Source of the DNA: Aggregatilinea lenta
GTDB taxonomy: Bacteria; Chloroflexota; Anaerolineae; Aggregatilineales; Aggregatilineaceae
Length of the DNA stretch: 64,000 nucleotides
Assembly: GCF_003569045.1 (NCBI RefSeq)
Contig: NZ_BFCB01000003.1
Coordinates: 1,736,001 to 1,800,000, forward strand
Direction: 5' to 3'
The position numbers and the translations under genes are program-made. How positions within the stretch are numbered: the stretch's first letter is position 1; the number at the start of each line of letters is the position of its first letter. Below the pieces are notes generated by a model. The model was not told the origin of the DNA. It did no database searches and worked only from the letters and a program-made list of their open reading frames with translations. Shown here in pieces: positions 46,783 through 55,412 of this stretch.

Positions 46783-47169
46783 CTACGAATCCCCGTGCGA
46801 CGACGCTGGTAACCCCGCTGTGCGCAGAATCTCCTCGACCTCCCATGGCGCAGGGTCCCAGGTGTGCTGCTTCAAATCGAGCCGGTCCTTGTCATCGAAG
46901 ACGATGCCTTCGGCCTCCAACCGCCGCCGCTGTTCCGCCGCCGCGACGGGCGATCCCTTGATGCTCACGCGGCCCTGCGCGTTGACCACGCGGTGCCACG
47001 GCACGTCTCGCTGGCTGGCGGGCAGGCTGCTCATCGCCCAGCCGACCTCACGCGCGCCGTTGGACACGCCGAGCAGCTCCGCCACCCGGCCATAATTCAG
47101 CACTTTGCCCGGCGGAATAGCGCGCACCAAGGCGTAAATCCGCGTGTTGAATGCGGGCGGGGGTGTCAT
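46783..47169 (-). CDS. atl: alkyltransferase-like protein (ATL)
   Basis: A 128-residue protein with the DNA-binding fold of O6-methylguanine methyltransferase. IPPGKVLNYGRVAELLG and GWAMSSLP (45-50) are family motifs. The active-site PCHR of MGMT reads PWHR here, with Trp58 in place of the methyl-accepting Cys. Known ATLs with this change bind O6-alkylguanine without removing it and hand it to nucleotide excision repair. It overlaps the downstream end of the O-antigen-ligase-like gene by four bases, so both share one transcript. Confidence 0.92.
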   Translation of the reverse strand: MTPPPAFNTRIYALVRAIPPGKVLNYGRVAELLGVSNGAREVGWAMSSLPASQRDVPWHRVVNAQGRVSIKGSPVAAAEQRRRLEAEGIVFDDKDRLDLKQHTWDPAPWEVEEILRTAGLPASSHGDS

Positions 47170-49586
47170 CGTGCAACCTCCTGGAGCTGGCTTTCGGGCA
47201 GCGCTGCCAGCGCGGCCTCGGCCTCAGACAAATAGGGATTCTCGACTAACATCATATGATACACCTCGCGCGCGGCATCGATCTGTCCGTGCGAGCGGTA
47301 GAAGCGCGCTAGCGCCAGGCCGCCGTCGTAGGCGCGGAAGCTGATCCGCAGCGCGCCAAGCTGCGGAAGTGTGCGGAACCCGGCGGGCCGCGCGTAAACC
47401 GTGCTGGCGAAGGACTGCGGCACGGGGCGCAGCGCGATGCTGTCCAGCAGGTACGCCTCGATCTCGTCTGCCTCCGCGCCGCGCCGCGCCTGGATCCGCG
47501 CCAGGACGAAGTTGCCCGGCGCGCCGCCGAAGTGGTCCACGAACAGCGCCTCACGCGCATCGCCTTCGGCCCCGTCGTAGTCGCCGTGCGCCAGCTCGAT
47601 CTCGGCCCGTTCCAGCGCGGCCCGCTCGTCCGCCGGGTGCAGTGCCGTCGCGCGTGTCAGGTGGTCCATCGCCGTCTTGTCGTCGCCCACGACGCGGTGC
47701 TCGTACAGGCCCAGCGCCAACTCCGCGAACCAGCCGCCCTGCTCGACTTCCGCTGCCAGCCGGTCCGCCTCACGCTCGGCGTCGCCCAGCACGGCGACGT
47801 ACAACCGCTCGTCGGCGGGGATCGTCTCGTTGGCCAGGAAGGCATACAGGCCGCTGAGCGAGATCTTGGGCATCTCGGCAGCCAGATCGTTGTCTTCGTC
47901 CAGCGCGCGCGTATAGTCGCCTAGCTCGAGCCAGTATAGCGCGGTGTTCGGCTGGATCGCCGCCGCCTGCTGCATGGCCCGCCGCGCCGCCGTGAAGTCG
48001 CCGCGCTGCACGTAGAGTGCCGAGAGGTTCGCCCAGCCCAGGTCGAAGGTCGGCATGGCGGCCAGCGTCGCCTCGTGCGCCGCGATGGCACGATCCAGGT
48101 AGAGGTCAGGTTGCTCGCTCGCCAGCAGGCCGAGCACGTAAGCGTTGTGCAGGTCGTACAGCGACAGGGATGGGTCCCACGCCTGCGCTTTTTCCGCCTG
48201 ATCGAGCGCCGCGTCCAGGTTGCCGTGGTCGATGCTGCGCAGGCTGAGCGCCATCCAGCCCTGGGCTACATCCAGAGTGATGATCCAGAAGCCGAAGACG
48301 CCGATCGTTGCCAGCGCGCCCCACGCCAGCCGCCGGGACGCGCGGATCGGGCGCGGCGCGGGCCGGGGATCGGCAGCAGCGTAAGCAGTGACGATCAGCA
48401 GCGGCAGCACCGACGAGGTGAGCGGGAACACGTCCACGAGGCTGTGCACGCTGTAGGCCAGCAGCGCCGCGATCCCGCCTTCCAGCCAGAGCTGGCGCTC
48501 CCGCCCGGCGATCTGCCACGCCTGCATCCACTGCCCGCCGAAGCGCACCAGCAGCCAGCCGACGATCAGCAGGCCGGGGATGCCCATTTCCGCCAGAATG
48601 TTCAGCGGCAGGTCGTGCGCGGACATCAGCCGGTCCTGGGCTGTGGCCGGGTCGCGGTACTCACGCAGAGCGAGGCCGAATACACCGGGTCCCACGCCTG
48701 TCACGGGATGCTCGACGATCATGTCCAGCGTGCTGCGCCAGGTGGTGATGCGGCCCATGTCGCTGTCGGCGCGTGAGGCGCGCGCCGTCCACACGACGAA
48801 CAGCAGGCCTGCACCCAGCACGGCGATCAGCAGGCTGCCCAGCACCAGCCGGGGCTGGAACAGCGTCGGCATGCGCCCAGATCCCTGCTGCCAGCGCAGC
48901 ATCGCGAACACGAACAGCGTGCCCGTCGCCACCAGCGCGCCCAGCAGCCCGCCGCGCGAGAAGGTCATGATCTCCACGCCCAGTAGGGTCACGCACAGCG
49001 CGATCAGCGCCGCGCGCACTGGCCAGCGCCGGACGACGATCACCCCGGCCAGCGCCAGCGGGATCAGCATGGCGACGTAGTTGCCCTCGATGGTCGAGAC
49101 GTTGAGCGCTGCCGTCAGCGGGGACCACTTAGGCGGGATCGGGTCGCTCAGGCCGTGCACGCTGAGCCAGCTCCCGTACCAGCGCGCCAGCTCGATCGCG
49201 CTCAGCGCGACCAGGAGGGCCGCCACCGCCAGCAGCGCGGCCTTGAGGTGATCCGCCCACCCGCGCCGGATGAGGTCCACCAGCAGGTAAAAGGCGAGAA
49301 TGTGCGCCAGCAGGGGCCAGATCATTTCCAGGCTGATACGGCGATCCTGTGCGAGCAGGGCCGTGATCACCAGCCACGCCGCCAGCACGGCCAGCGGTGC
49401 GTCCAGCGCCGTGCGGGGGAACGCACGCCGGGTGCGCAGTATGTCCACCAGCCAGACCGCGCTCGGCCCGACGATAGCCAGCAACCGCACGACGTCGGGC
49501 ACCGTGCCGGTGTGCGCGTAAGCCGTCCCACCCAGAAACGTGATGTACAGGATGACGGCGATCGCCATCATACGCTGCCGCGACAT
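47166..49586 (-). CDS. O-antigen ligase/Wzy-type membrane protein fused to TPR domain
   Basis: An 806-residue protein. Residues 1-430 have about 12 membrane segments; the central loop has TGVGPGVFGLALREYRD and SAHDLPLNILAEMGIPGLLI, features of the Wzy_C/O-antigen ligase family. The C-terminal 350 residues carry tetratricopeptide repeats (EKAQAWDPSLSLYDLHNAYVLG; LGWANLSALYVQRGDFTAARRAMQQAA). Such fusions are polymerases or ligases that join glycans on lipid or protein carriers. It lies next to a WbaP-type transferase and a GT2 enzyme. Whether it polymerises or ligates cannot be read from sequence. Confidence 0.88.
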   Translation of the reverse strand: MSRQRMMAIAVILYITFLGGTAYAHTGTVPDVVRLLAIVGPSAVWLVDILRTRRAFPRTALDAPLAVLAAWLVITALLAQDRRISLEMIWPLLAHILAFYLLVDLIRRGWADHLKAALLAVAALLVALSAIELARWYGSWLSVHGLSDPIPPKWSPLTAALNVSTIEGNYVAMLIPLALAGVIVVRRWPVRAALIALCVTLLGVEIMTFSRGGLLGALVATGTLFVFAMLRWQQGSGRMPTLFQPRLVLGSLLIAVLGAGLLFVVWTARASRADSDMGRITTWRSTLDMIVEHPVTGVGPGVFGLALREYRDPATAQDRLMSAHDLPLNILAEMGIPGLLIVGWLLVRFGGQWMQAWQIAGRERQLWLEGGIAALLAYSVHSLVDVFPLTSSVLPLLIVTAYAAADPRPAPRPIRASRRLAWGALATIGVFGFWIITLDVAQGWMALSLRSIDHGNLDAALDQAEKAQAWDPSLSLYDLHNAYVLGLLASEQPDLYLDRAIAAHEATLAAMPTFDLGWANLSALYVQRGDFTAARRAMQQAAAIQPNTALYWLELGDYTRALDEDNDLAAEMPKISLSGLYAFLANETIPADERLYVAVLGDAEREADRLAAEVEQGGWFAELALGLYEHRVVGDDKTAMDHLTRATALHPADERAALERAEIELAHGDYDGAEGDAREALFVDHFGGAPGNFVLARIQARRGAEADEIEAYLLDSIALRPVPQSFASTVYARPAGFRTLPQLGALRISFRAYDGGLALARFYRSHGQIDAAREVYHMMLVENPYLSEAEAALAALPESQLQEVAR

Positions 49587-49590
49587 GGGG

Positions 49591-51018
49591 TTATCTTCCT
49601 TGCAGCGAGAGCATCTTGCCCGCCGTGCGCAGCAAGATCAGCACGTCGAGGGCAAGCGACTGGTGGCGAATGTAGTACAGGTCATATTGCAGCTTAACCA
49701 GTGCGTCGTCTTCGGAGCTGGCGTAGCCATAGCGTACCTGTGCCCAGCCGGTGATGCCCGGCCTGACCGTGTGGCGCGTGCGGTAAAAGGGGATCGTGCG
49801 GCTGAGGTCCGCGATGAATTCCGGGCGCTCCGGACGCGGCCCGATCAGGCTCATTTCGCCGCGCAGCACGTTGACCAACTGCGGCACCTCGTCCAGGCGG
49901 GTTTTGCGCAGGAACTTGCCGGTGCGCGTGATGCGCGGATCGCCGTCGCTGGCCCACTGCGGCCCGGTGTCGCGCTCGGCGTCCGGGATCATCGAGCGCA
50001 GCTTGAGCACGCGGAAGATCTTGCCTCCTTGCCCGACGCGCGGCTGCGCGAAGAACAGCGGTCCCGGCGAATCCAGGGACATCGCCAGCGCGATGAACGG
50101 CAGTAGCACGATGAACAGCGCCAGCCCGATCACGGCCAGCGTCAGATCCCCGAGGCGCTTGACGGTGGGGTAGGGGTCGAAGATCGAGGTGCCTTCGACG
50201 GGCAGGATCGAGGTCCAGTGATTCGGCCCGATGTGCTCGATCGGCACGCGCCCGGTTACCTGCTCGTACAGCAGTGGCATTGGCACGATGCTCAGCCCGG
50301 CCTCGTAACAGTCCATCAGCGCCTGGAACATCTCGTCGGACAGGTCCTGCCCGTTGTTCGCCAGGATGACCTCGGAGACGCCGTGCGCCTGCGCAATCGC
50401 CAGCAGGCTCGCCCCGCTGCCCAGCACCGGGAGCGGGTGGCCCCGGCTGGATCCTTCTTTGTCGCGGATCAGCCCAACGACGCGGTAGTCGTCCGGCGCT
50501 TCTTCGCGCAGCGTCGCGTTGATCGTGTGCGCGGTGTGCCCGGTGCCGACGATCAGCGCGCGGCGCGGTGTGGCCGTCCATCCGATCAGGAAGGGCCGCC
50601 ACAGCCGCCACGCCAGGATGAACGCGAACGACAGCAGGCCGTAATAGAGGATGAACAGGCGGGGCAGCGCCGTGCGCGGCGATAGGAAGAAAATCACCAG
50701 ATATACGACCAGCACCTGCAGCTCGACCTGCACCAGCCGCATCATGCTCTGGTCCAGACGTGACGAAATGCGCAGGTTGTAAAAGTCGTTGGCGCTCGCC
50801 AGCAGCCACCACAGCCCGGCCAGGATCGGGAACCAGTAGCTGTGCGCGGCCAGGAAGCTCACGCCCAGGTGACGCCCGTCCATAATCAGCCAGATCACCA
50901 GCGAGAGCAGCACAGCCAGCAGAATCGCCAACGTGTCGCCGAGCATAAGCAGCACGCGCCGCTCGGATATTTGAAGCTGGAGCCGGTGGGTGCGGACGGC
51001 AGGCGGCGGCAGGGTCAT
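49591..51018 (-). CDS. polyprenyl-phosphate sugar phosphotransferase (WbaP-type)
   Basis: A 475-residue membrane enzyme. Four membrane helices lie at about 22-130, a NAD(P)-like middle domain (RRALIVGTGHTAHTI) at about 150-260, and the transferase domain after 290 with PGPLFFAQPRVGQGGKIFRVLKLRSM and the catalytic region DEVPQLVNVLRGEMSLIGPRPERPEF. It transfers a sugar-1-phosphate from a nucleotide sugar to undecaprenyl phosphate, starting a glycan. The ATG at 51018 overlaps the GT2 stop (ATGA). Confidence 0.92.
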   Translation of the reverse strand: MTLPPPAVRTHRLQLQISERRVLLMLGDTLAILLAVLLSLVIWLIMDGRHLGVSFLAAHSYWFPILAGLWWLLASANDFYNLRISSRLDQSMMRLVQVELQVLVVYLVIFFLSPRTALPRLFILYYGLLSFAFILAWRLWRPFLIGWTATPRRALIVGTGHTAHTINATLREEAPDDYRVVGLIRDKEGSSRGHPLPVLGSGASLLAIAQAHGVSEVILANNGQDLSDEMFQALMDCYEAGLSIVPMPLLYEQVTGRVPIEHIGPNHWTSILPVEGTSIFDPYPTVKRLGDLTLAVIGLALFIVLLPFIALAMSLDSPGPLFFAQPRVGQGGKIFRVLKLRSMIPDAERDTGPQWASDGDPRITRTGKFLRKTRLDEVPQLVNVLRGEMSLIGPRPERPEFIADLSRTIPFYRTRHTVRPGITGWAQVRYGYASSEDDALVKLQYDLYYIRHQSLALDVLILLRTAGKMLSLQGR

Positions 51019-52019
51019 CGACGCACCGCCTTTGCTGCGCCGCGCGCTGTCCGCAGCGCCTCCGTCCAGAAACCGCTGCCCCATGCAACGTGCATCGTCG
51101 CGAACACGACCGGGAGCCGGAGCAGGTGCGACCAGCCAGCGCGCGACGCCTGCCGGAGCGAGGCTGCGCCCAGAGCTGCTGCGTACAGGCCGAGCGTCGC
51201 CCGCCACACCCGCGCGATGCGGCGATCCAGTGGCGCCAAGATCGCGCCGCCCACCGTCGCCGCGACGAACGCGGGCGCGATGAGGTGGCGAATCCGCGCC
51301 GAGGCGGGATGCTTGCGCAGTACGGTGAACTTCCACGCGCCATACCGGAAGAACTGCCGCCACAGCGCGCCGGGCGTCTGCCGCCCGTAATATGCGGAGC
51401 GGATGTCCGGCGCGAGGTAGATGCGCCCGCCATTCTGCCGGATACGCACGTTCAGCTCGTAGTCCTCATTGACTGCCAGGGCCTCGTCGAAGCCGCCGAG
51501 TTTCTCCAGCACGGCGCGCGGCCACGCGCCCATGTAGACCGTGTCCACGTATTCGGCTCTGTCGCTGACGGTAAAGCGGCTGGGTACGCTGAAGGGGGAG
51601 CGGTACGCGACGGCGATGGCGCGACCCCACGGCGTCGTGCCCACGAAGCGCTGCGGTCCACCGACGTTGTGCGTGCCCGTTGCGGCCAGCGTCTCCACAC
51701 AGCGGCGGATGTAGTCGGGCGCGATGATCGTGTGCCCGTCCACGCGCGCGACGATCTCGCCGTGCGCGGCGCGCAGCCCGGCGTTCATGGCGCTGGCTTG
51801 CAGGCGAGCCGGATTGTCAAGCAGGCGCACGCGCCCGTCACGCGCGGCGGTCGCCTGGACCAGCGCGCGCGTCCCGTCCGTCGAGCCGCCGTCCACGACC
51901 AGCACATCCAGGCAGTCGCCGGGGTAGTCTTGGGCCAGCACCGCGCCCAACGAACGTGAAATGAAAGCTGCCTCGTTATAGATGGGCATCACCACCGAAA
52001 CAAGCGGAACGGTCTGCAT
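51015..52019 (-). CDS. glycosyltransferase family 2 (ExoA-like)
   Basis: A 334-residue GT-A glycosyltransferase. VSVVMPIYNEAAFI starts the nucleotide-binding fold, VVDGGSTDGT is the second motif, and VARVDGH is the metal-binding site, followed by MGAWPRAVLEKLGGFDE and NEDYELNVRIR. Two C-terminal hydrophobic stretches anchor it. It adds a sugar to the lipid-linked glycan started by the adjacent WbaP-type enzyme. First gene of a leftward transcript from the 52.0-52.25 kb region. Confidence 0.9.
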   Translation of the reverse strand: MQTVPLVSVVMPIYNEAAFISRSLGAVLAQDYPGDCLDVLVVDGGSTDGTRALVQATAARDGRVRLLDNPARLQASAMNAGLRAAHGEIVARVDGHTIIAPDYIRRCVETLAATGTHNVGGPQRFVGTTPWGRAIAVAYRSPFSVPSRFTVSDRAEYVDTVYMGAWPRAVLEKLGGFDEALAVNEDYELNVRIRQNGGRIYLAPDIRSAYYGRQTPGALWRQFFRYGAWKFTVLRKHPASARIRHLIAPAFVAATVGGAILAPLDRRIARVWRATLGLYAAALGAASLRQASRAGWSHLLRLPVVFATMHVAWGSGFWTEALRTARGAAKAVRR

Positions 52020-52169
52020 CTTGCACCGTACCTTGTACTTCTTCGCGTCAGACTATGATTATAATGATTCCCCCGTCTCAACGGCGAAGCTTTTTCCCTG
52101 ATTGAGGGAAAATCAACGGGAGGCCGTCAGCCGGAGCCAACCAGCACGAGCGAAGCGCTGCGGGTCAGG

Positions 52170-52198
52170 TTGAACTAGAACAGAAACGGGTAGATAAT
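52170..52198 (+). promoter_or_regulatory. promoter of the esterase gene
   Basis: TTGAAC (52170-52175) and GATAAT (52193-52198) with a 17-base spacer. Transcription would start near 52205; AGGAGA at 52247-52252 is the ribosome site for ATG 52258. The remainder of the 52020-52257 gap has an AT-rich TATGATTATAAT stretch near 52054, which could serve the divergent gene. Confidence 0.6.
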
Positions 52199-52257
52199 AT
52201 GTTCTACTTAAACATCGCCCTCTCGCCAGGGCGGACGCGCAGATTCAGGAGACTCTC

Positions 52258-53118
52258 ATGGCCGCAGAACCGGTAACCGTACTTGGCAGCGAACTGCACA
52301 TGATGACCTCGCAGCACAACGGCAGAACCTATCGTATCACCGTCGCGCTGCCGCTGGGCTATGGCGCGGCTCCCGGCGCGGACTGGCCCTTCCACGCGCC
52401 GCCTGCGACGTGGCCCGTCGTATACGTGCTCGACGGCAACTGGTACTTCGGCATGGTCGCGGGCATGATTCGCCCGACGGCATGGTGCGGCAGCACCACC
52501 GACGCAATCGTCGTCGGCATTGGATACCCCGAAGGCGACGACCCGATGGAGGCGTTCCGCACGTCCTTCACCCGGCGCGACCACGATCTGACGCCCGTGC
52601 GGGATGAGGCGGTCGAACAGTCGATGGCGGCGGCCCATAAGCGCCCCGTGCCCAACGGCGACGCCGGGCACTTTCACCAGTTCGTCAGGGACGAACTCAT
52701 CCCGTTTATCGAGCACACCTATCGCGCCGATCCGTCGCGGCGCATCCTGGTGGGGCACTCCTATGGCGGCCTGTTCGCGCTGTTTGGCCTGTTCCAGACG
52801 CCCGATCTGTTCGAGACGCTGATCGTCGGCAGCCCGACGCTGTCGTATGCGGATCGCTTCACGTTCCGGCAGGAGGAGGCGTTCGCCGAGGCACGCCGGG
52901 CGCTGCCTGTGACCCTGTATCTATACGCGGGCGAACTGGAGGAGAGCGTGGACGACCAGACGCTCACCGACACGCTGCGGCTGGCGGCGATCCTGCGGGG
53001 ACGCAACTATGATCGGCTTTCGCTGATCCAGCACATCTTCCCGAATCAGAATCACTGTGAGGTTGCCGCGGCGGGTTTCCAGGCAGGGCTGAAGTTGGCG
53101 CTGAGAAAGGCTCGTTAG
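52258..53118 (+). CDS. esterase, PF00756 (Fes/esterase-D) family
   Basis: A 286-residue alpha/beta hydrolase. The N-terminal strand YRITVALPLGYG, VVYVLDGNWYF, and the nucleophile elbow VGHSYGGLFALFG with Ser168 place it in the esterase D/siderophore-esterase group; a His in FPNQNHCEV closes the triad. No signal peptide is seen. It may hydrolyse acyl or siderophore esters. It stands alone on the plus strand within a long minus-strand polysaccharide block; its stop overlaps the stop of the convergent membrane-protein gene by three bases. Confidence 0.9.
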   Translation: MAAEPVTVLGSELHMMTSQHNGRTYRITVALPLGYGAAPGADWPFHAPPATWPVVYVLDGNWYFGMVAGMIRPTAWCGSTTDAIVVGIGYPEGDDPMEAFRTSFTRRDHDLTPVRDEAVEQSMAAAHKRPVPNGDAGHFHQFVRDELIPFIEHTYRADPSRRILVGHSYGGLFALFGLFQTPDLFETLIVGSPTLSYADRFTFRQEEAFAEARRALPVTLYLYAGELEESVDDQTLTDTLRLAAILRGRNYDRLSLIQHIFPNQNHCEVAAAGFQAGLKLALRKAR

Positions 53119-55412
53119 CGTAGGCCGTGCCTGCGGCGGACGATACCCTGCGCGGCCAGCGCCAGCGCGATCAGCAGCGCGGCGAGGCTGATGACCGCCC
53201 CGGCGCGAAGTCCGTTGGGGCGGAAGGTGAGTGTGACGTCTGCACTGCCCGCAGGCACGGCCACTGCCTGGAACGCGAGGTTGGCGCGATGAATGTCTGC
53301 TGGAGCGCCGTTGACCGTGGCGTGCCAGCCGGGATAGTCCGTGGTGCTGATCACCACATAACCGGGCGCGTCGCTCTCCACATGCAGCATGAGGCGGCTC
53401 GGCTGCTCGTCCAGCACGGTGACAGTTCCCTGCGGCGTTGCATCAGACAGAATACCTGCGGGCGGTGTTCCGGCCAGGATGACAGTCACCTGCGGATCCC
53501 AGTCCGGGCGACGCAGCAACGCTTCGGCGTCGTCGTCGGAAGCGGCCCATTCTGCCGCGCCAACCAGCCACGCGCGCGGCGCGGGATGGGAAGCGGTGAA
53601 TTGGGGGGCGTTGCCTTCCCACCCACGCGGGTGGGTTTCGCCGAGCGTCTGTGTCACGCTTGCGGCTTGCAGCAGCGGCCCGGCTTCCGGCCCCAGATCC
53701 TCGATCAGGTCGATGGTGCGGCGGTAGTGGTCGGGCAGCAGCGGATCGAAGTTGTTGAGCAAGGAGATGCCGTCGAGCATGGTCAGGTTGGGTAGGCGCG
53801 AGGCGCGTAATGCCTGCCAGTCGTCGCGTGCGACGCGGTAATCGCCCAGCACGAACAGCTCGTCGAACTTGACCGACTCCTCGTAGTCCTCGAACCAGTA
53901 CAGCCGCCCGGCGTCGGCGTCGCCTGACGTGGTGCGGTAGAACGCGGCGGGCACGGTCGGGTTCAGGCCCGACGAGGCCCACACGAGGTCCGCTGTCACG
54001 ACGACCAGGGCAGCGGCCTGCCAGCGCCGTACCGCGCGTGCACTCGATGAGGGCTTTGCCAGTACCAGCAGCGCGCTGATCGCGATGCCGCAGCCGAGCG
54101 CGGCCACCCCGCGCGCCAGCACCTCGACGTTGTGCGACGTATCGGCTAGCAGCGGCGCGGCCAGCGCCATCATGGACATCGCCAGTCCGCCCGCGACGGC
54201 CAACCGCGACCAGAACGTGAGCCACTTGCCGCGCGCCACGTGCTGTGCGCCGATCCCGGCCAGCACCGCCAGCGCGACCTCGGTCAGAATCAGCCAGCGC
54301 ACCGGCTCGCGGAACAGGTCGAAGGTGGGTACGTAGGTGTACAGCGCTTTGAACATGGGCGTATAGCGGCCCATCGCCAGGATCAGCGCGCCGAGCGCCA
54401 GCAGCGCCCAGAATGGCACGCCTGCTTCCGCCGCATCGCCGGGTTCCGCCCGCCGCCCGCGCAGCCACCGGATCACCGCCGCCAGCGCCAGCAGCAGTGG
54501 GAAGATGCCGATATAGGCCGTGTCTTCGAAGTAAATACCCTTCGTCAGGTATGAGCCATCGGCAGGTGTGCCGTAGAAGTTCGGACTGAACAACGTGACC
54601 AGCCGCAGCGGGGCGTAGGACAGGTTGGTCGTGAAGGCGTAATCCAGCCCGCTCGCGCGCTGGGACTGCAACAGGTATTCGGCGGTGGGGATGAGCTGCA
54701 CGGCGGCGATCCCCATGCCCAATGCCGCGCCGGTCGCGGCCCGCGCCAGCCCCATCCAGCGCGCATGGCTGGGTGTGCCGCGCTGCTCCCAAAGGGCCAA
54801 CCAAAGCGCGTACAGGCCCACGCCGACCGCGCCGTACCAAGTGGTCTGCGCGTGCCCGGCCAGCAGCTGCATGCCGGCGACCAGCCCTAGCAGCCCGGCG
54901 TCGCACCACCTTCCGTTGGTGAGGACGCGGTGCGCCATCCAGAACACCCACGGAATCCAGGCCGCCGCGTCGAAGGTCGCGAAGGACCCCGCGCGCCCGA
55001 TCAGGTAGCCCGACAGCGTGTAGGCCAGCATGCTCACGCTGCGCCCGAAGCGGTCCAGGCCGAGCGCGCCTGCGAAGCCCCACATGCCGATCCCCGCGAG
55101 CGCGACGTGCAAAAACGTTCCGATGCTCATGGCTGCCACGTCCGACCCCAGCAGGTAGAGCCAGTTAGGTGGGTAGAAGATCGCGCTCTGGTAGTTGGCA
55201 ATCAGCGGCGCGCCCGCGCCCAAATACGGATTCCAGCCGGGCAGCCGTCCGTGCCGGATTTCCTCGAACGCGAAGTGCCGCCACGGGTCGAACTGGAGCG
55301 ACGGCAGGCCCCAGAACAGCGTCTCGCCCGCCAGCAGGCGGTGGAACAGCGCAACCGCCGCCGCGATCAGCAGCAGCGCGGGCAGCCATGCGGAGGCGTT
55401 ACGGTGCATCAT
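53115..55412 (-). CDS. YfhO-like giant membrane protein A
   Basis: A 765-residue polytopic protein with about 12 membrane segments in residues 1-500 and a large outer domain after. The start segment and LPGWNPYLGAGAPLIANYQSAIFYPPNWLYLL are typical of YfhO/GT-C-like proteins, which transfer sugars outside the membrane in some Gram-positive bacteria. The last helix near residue 740 is followed by a basic tail. Start 55412 overlaps gene B by 14 bases. It is paralogous to gene A' at 56999. Confidence 0.8.
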   Translation of the reverse strand: MMHRNASAWLPALLLIAAAVALFHRLLAGETLFWGLPSLQFDPWRHFAFEEIRHGRLPGWNPYLGAGAPLIANYQSAIFYPPNWLYLLGSDVAAMSIGTFLHVALAGIGMWGFAGALGLDRFGRSVSMLAYTLSGYLIGRAGSFATFDAAAWIPWVFWMAHRVLTNGRWCDAGLLGLVAGMQLLAGHAQTTWYGAVGVGLYALWLALWEQRGTPSHARWMGLARAATGAALGMGIAAVQLIPTAEYLLQSQRASGLDYAFTTNLSYAPLRLVTLFSPNFYGTPADGSYLTKGIYFEDTAYIGIFPLLLALAAVIRWLRGRRAEPGDAAEAGVPFWALLALGALILAMGRYTPMFKALYTYVPTFDLFREPVRWLILTEVALAVLAGIGAQHVARGKWLTFWSRLAVAGGLAMSMMALAAPLLADTSHNVEVLARGVAALGCGIAISALLVLAKPSSSARAVRRWQAAALVVVTADLVWASSGLNPTVPAAFYRTTSGDADAGRLYWFEDYEESVKFDELFVLGDYRVARDDWQALRASRLPNLTMLDGISLLNNFDPLLPDHYRRTIDLIEDLGPEAGPLLQAASVTQTLGETHPRGWEGNAPQFTASHPAPRAWLVGAAEWAASDDDAEALLRRPDWDPQVTVILAGTPPAGILSDATPQGTVTVLDEQPSRLMLHVESDAPGYVVISTTDYPGWHATVNGAPADIHRANLAFQAVAVPAGSADVTLTFRPNGLRAGAVISLAALLIALALAAQGIVRRRHGLR

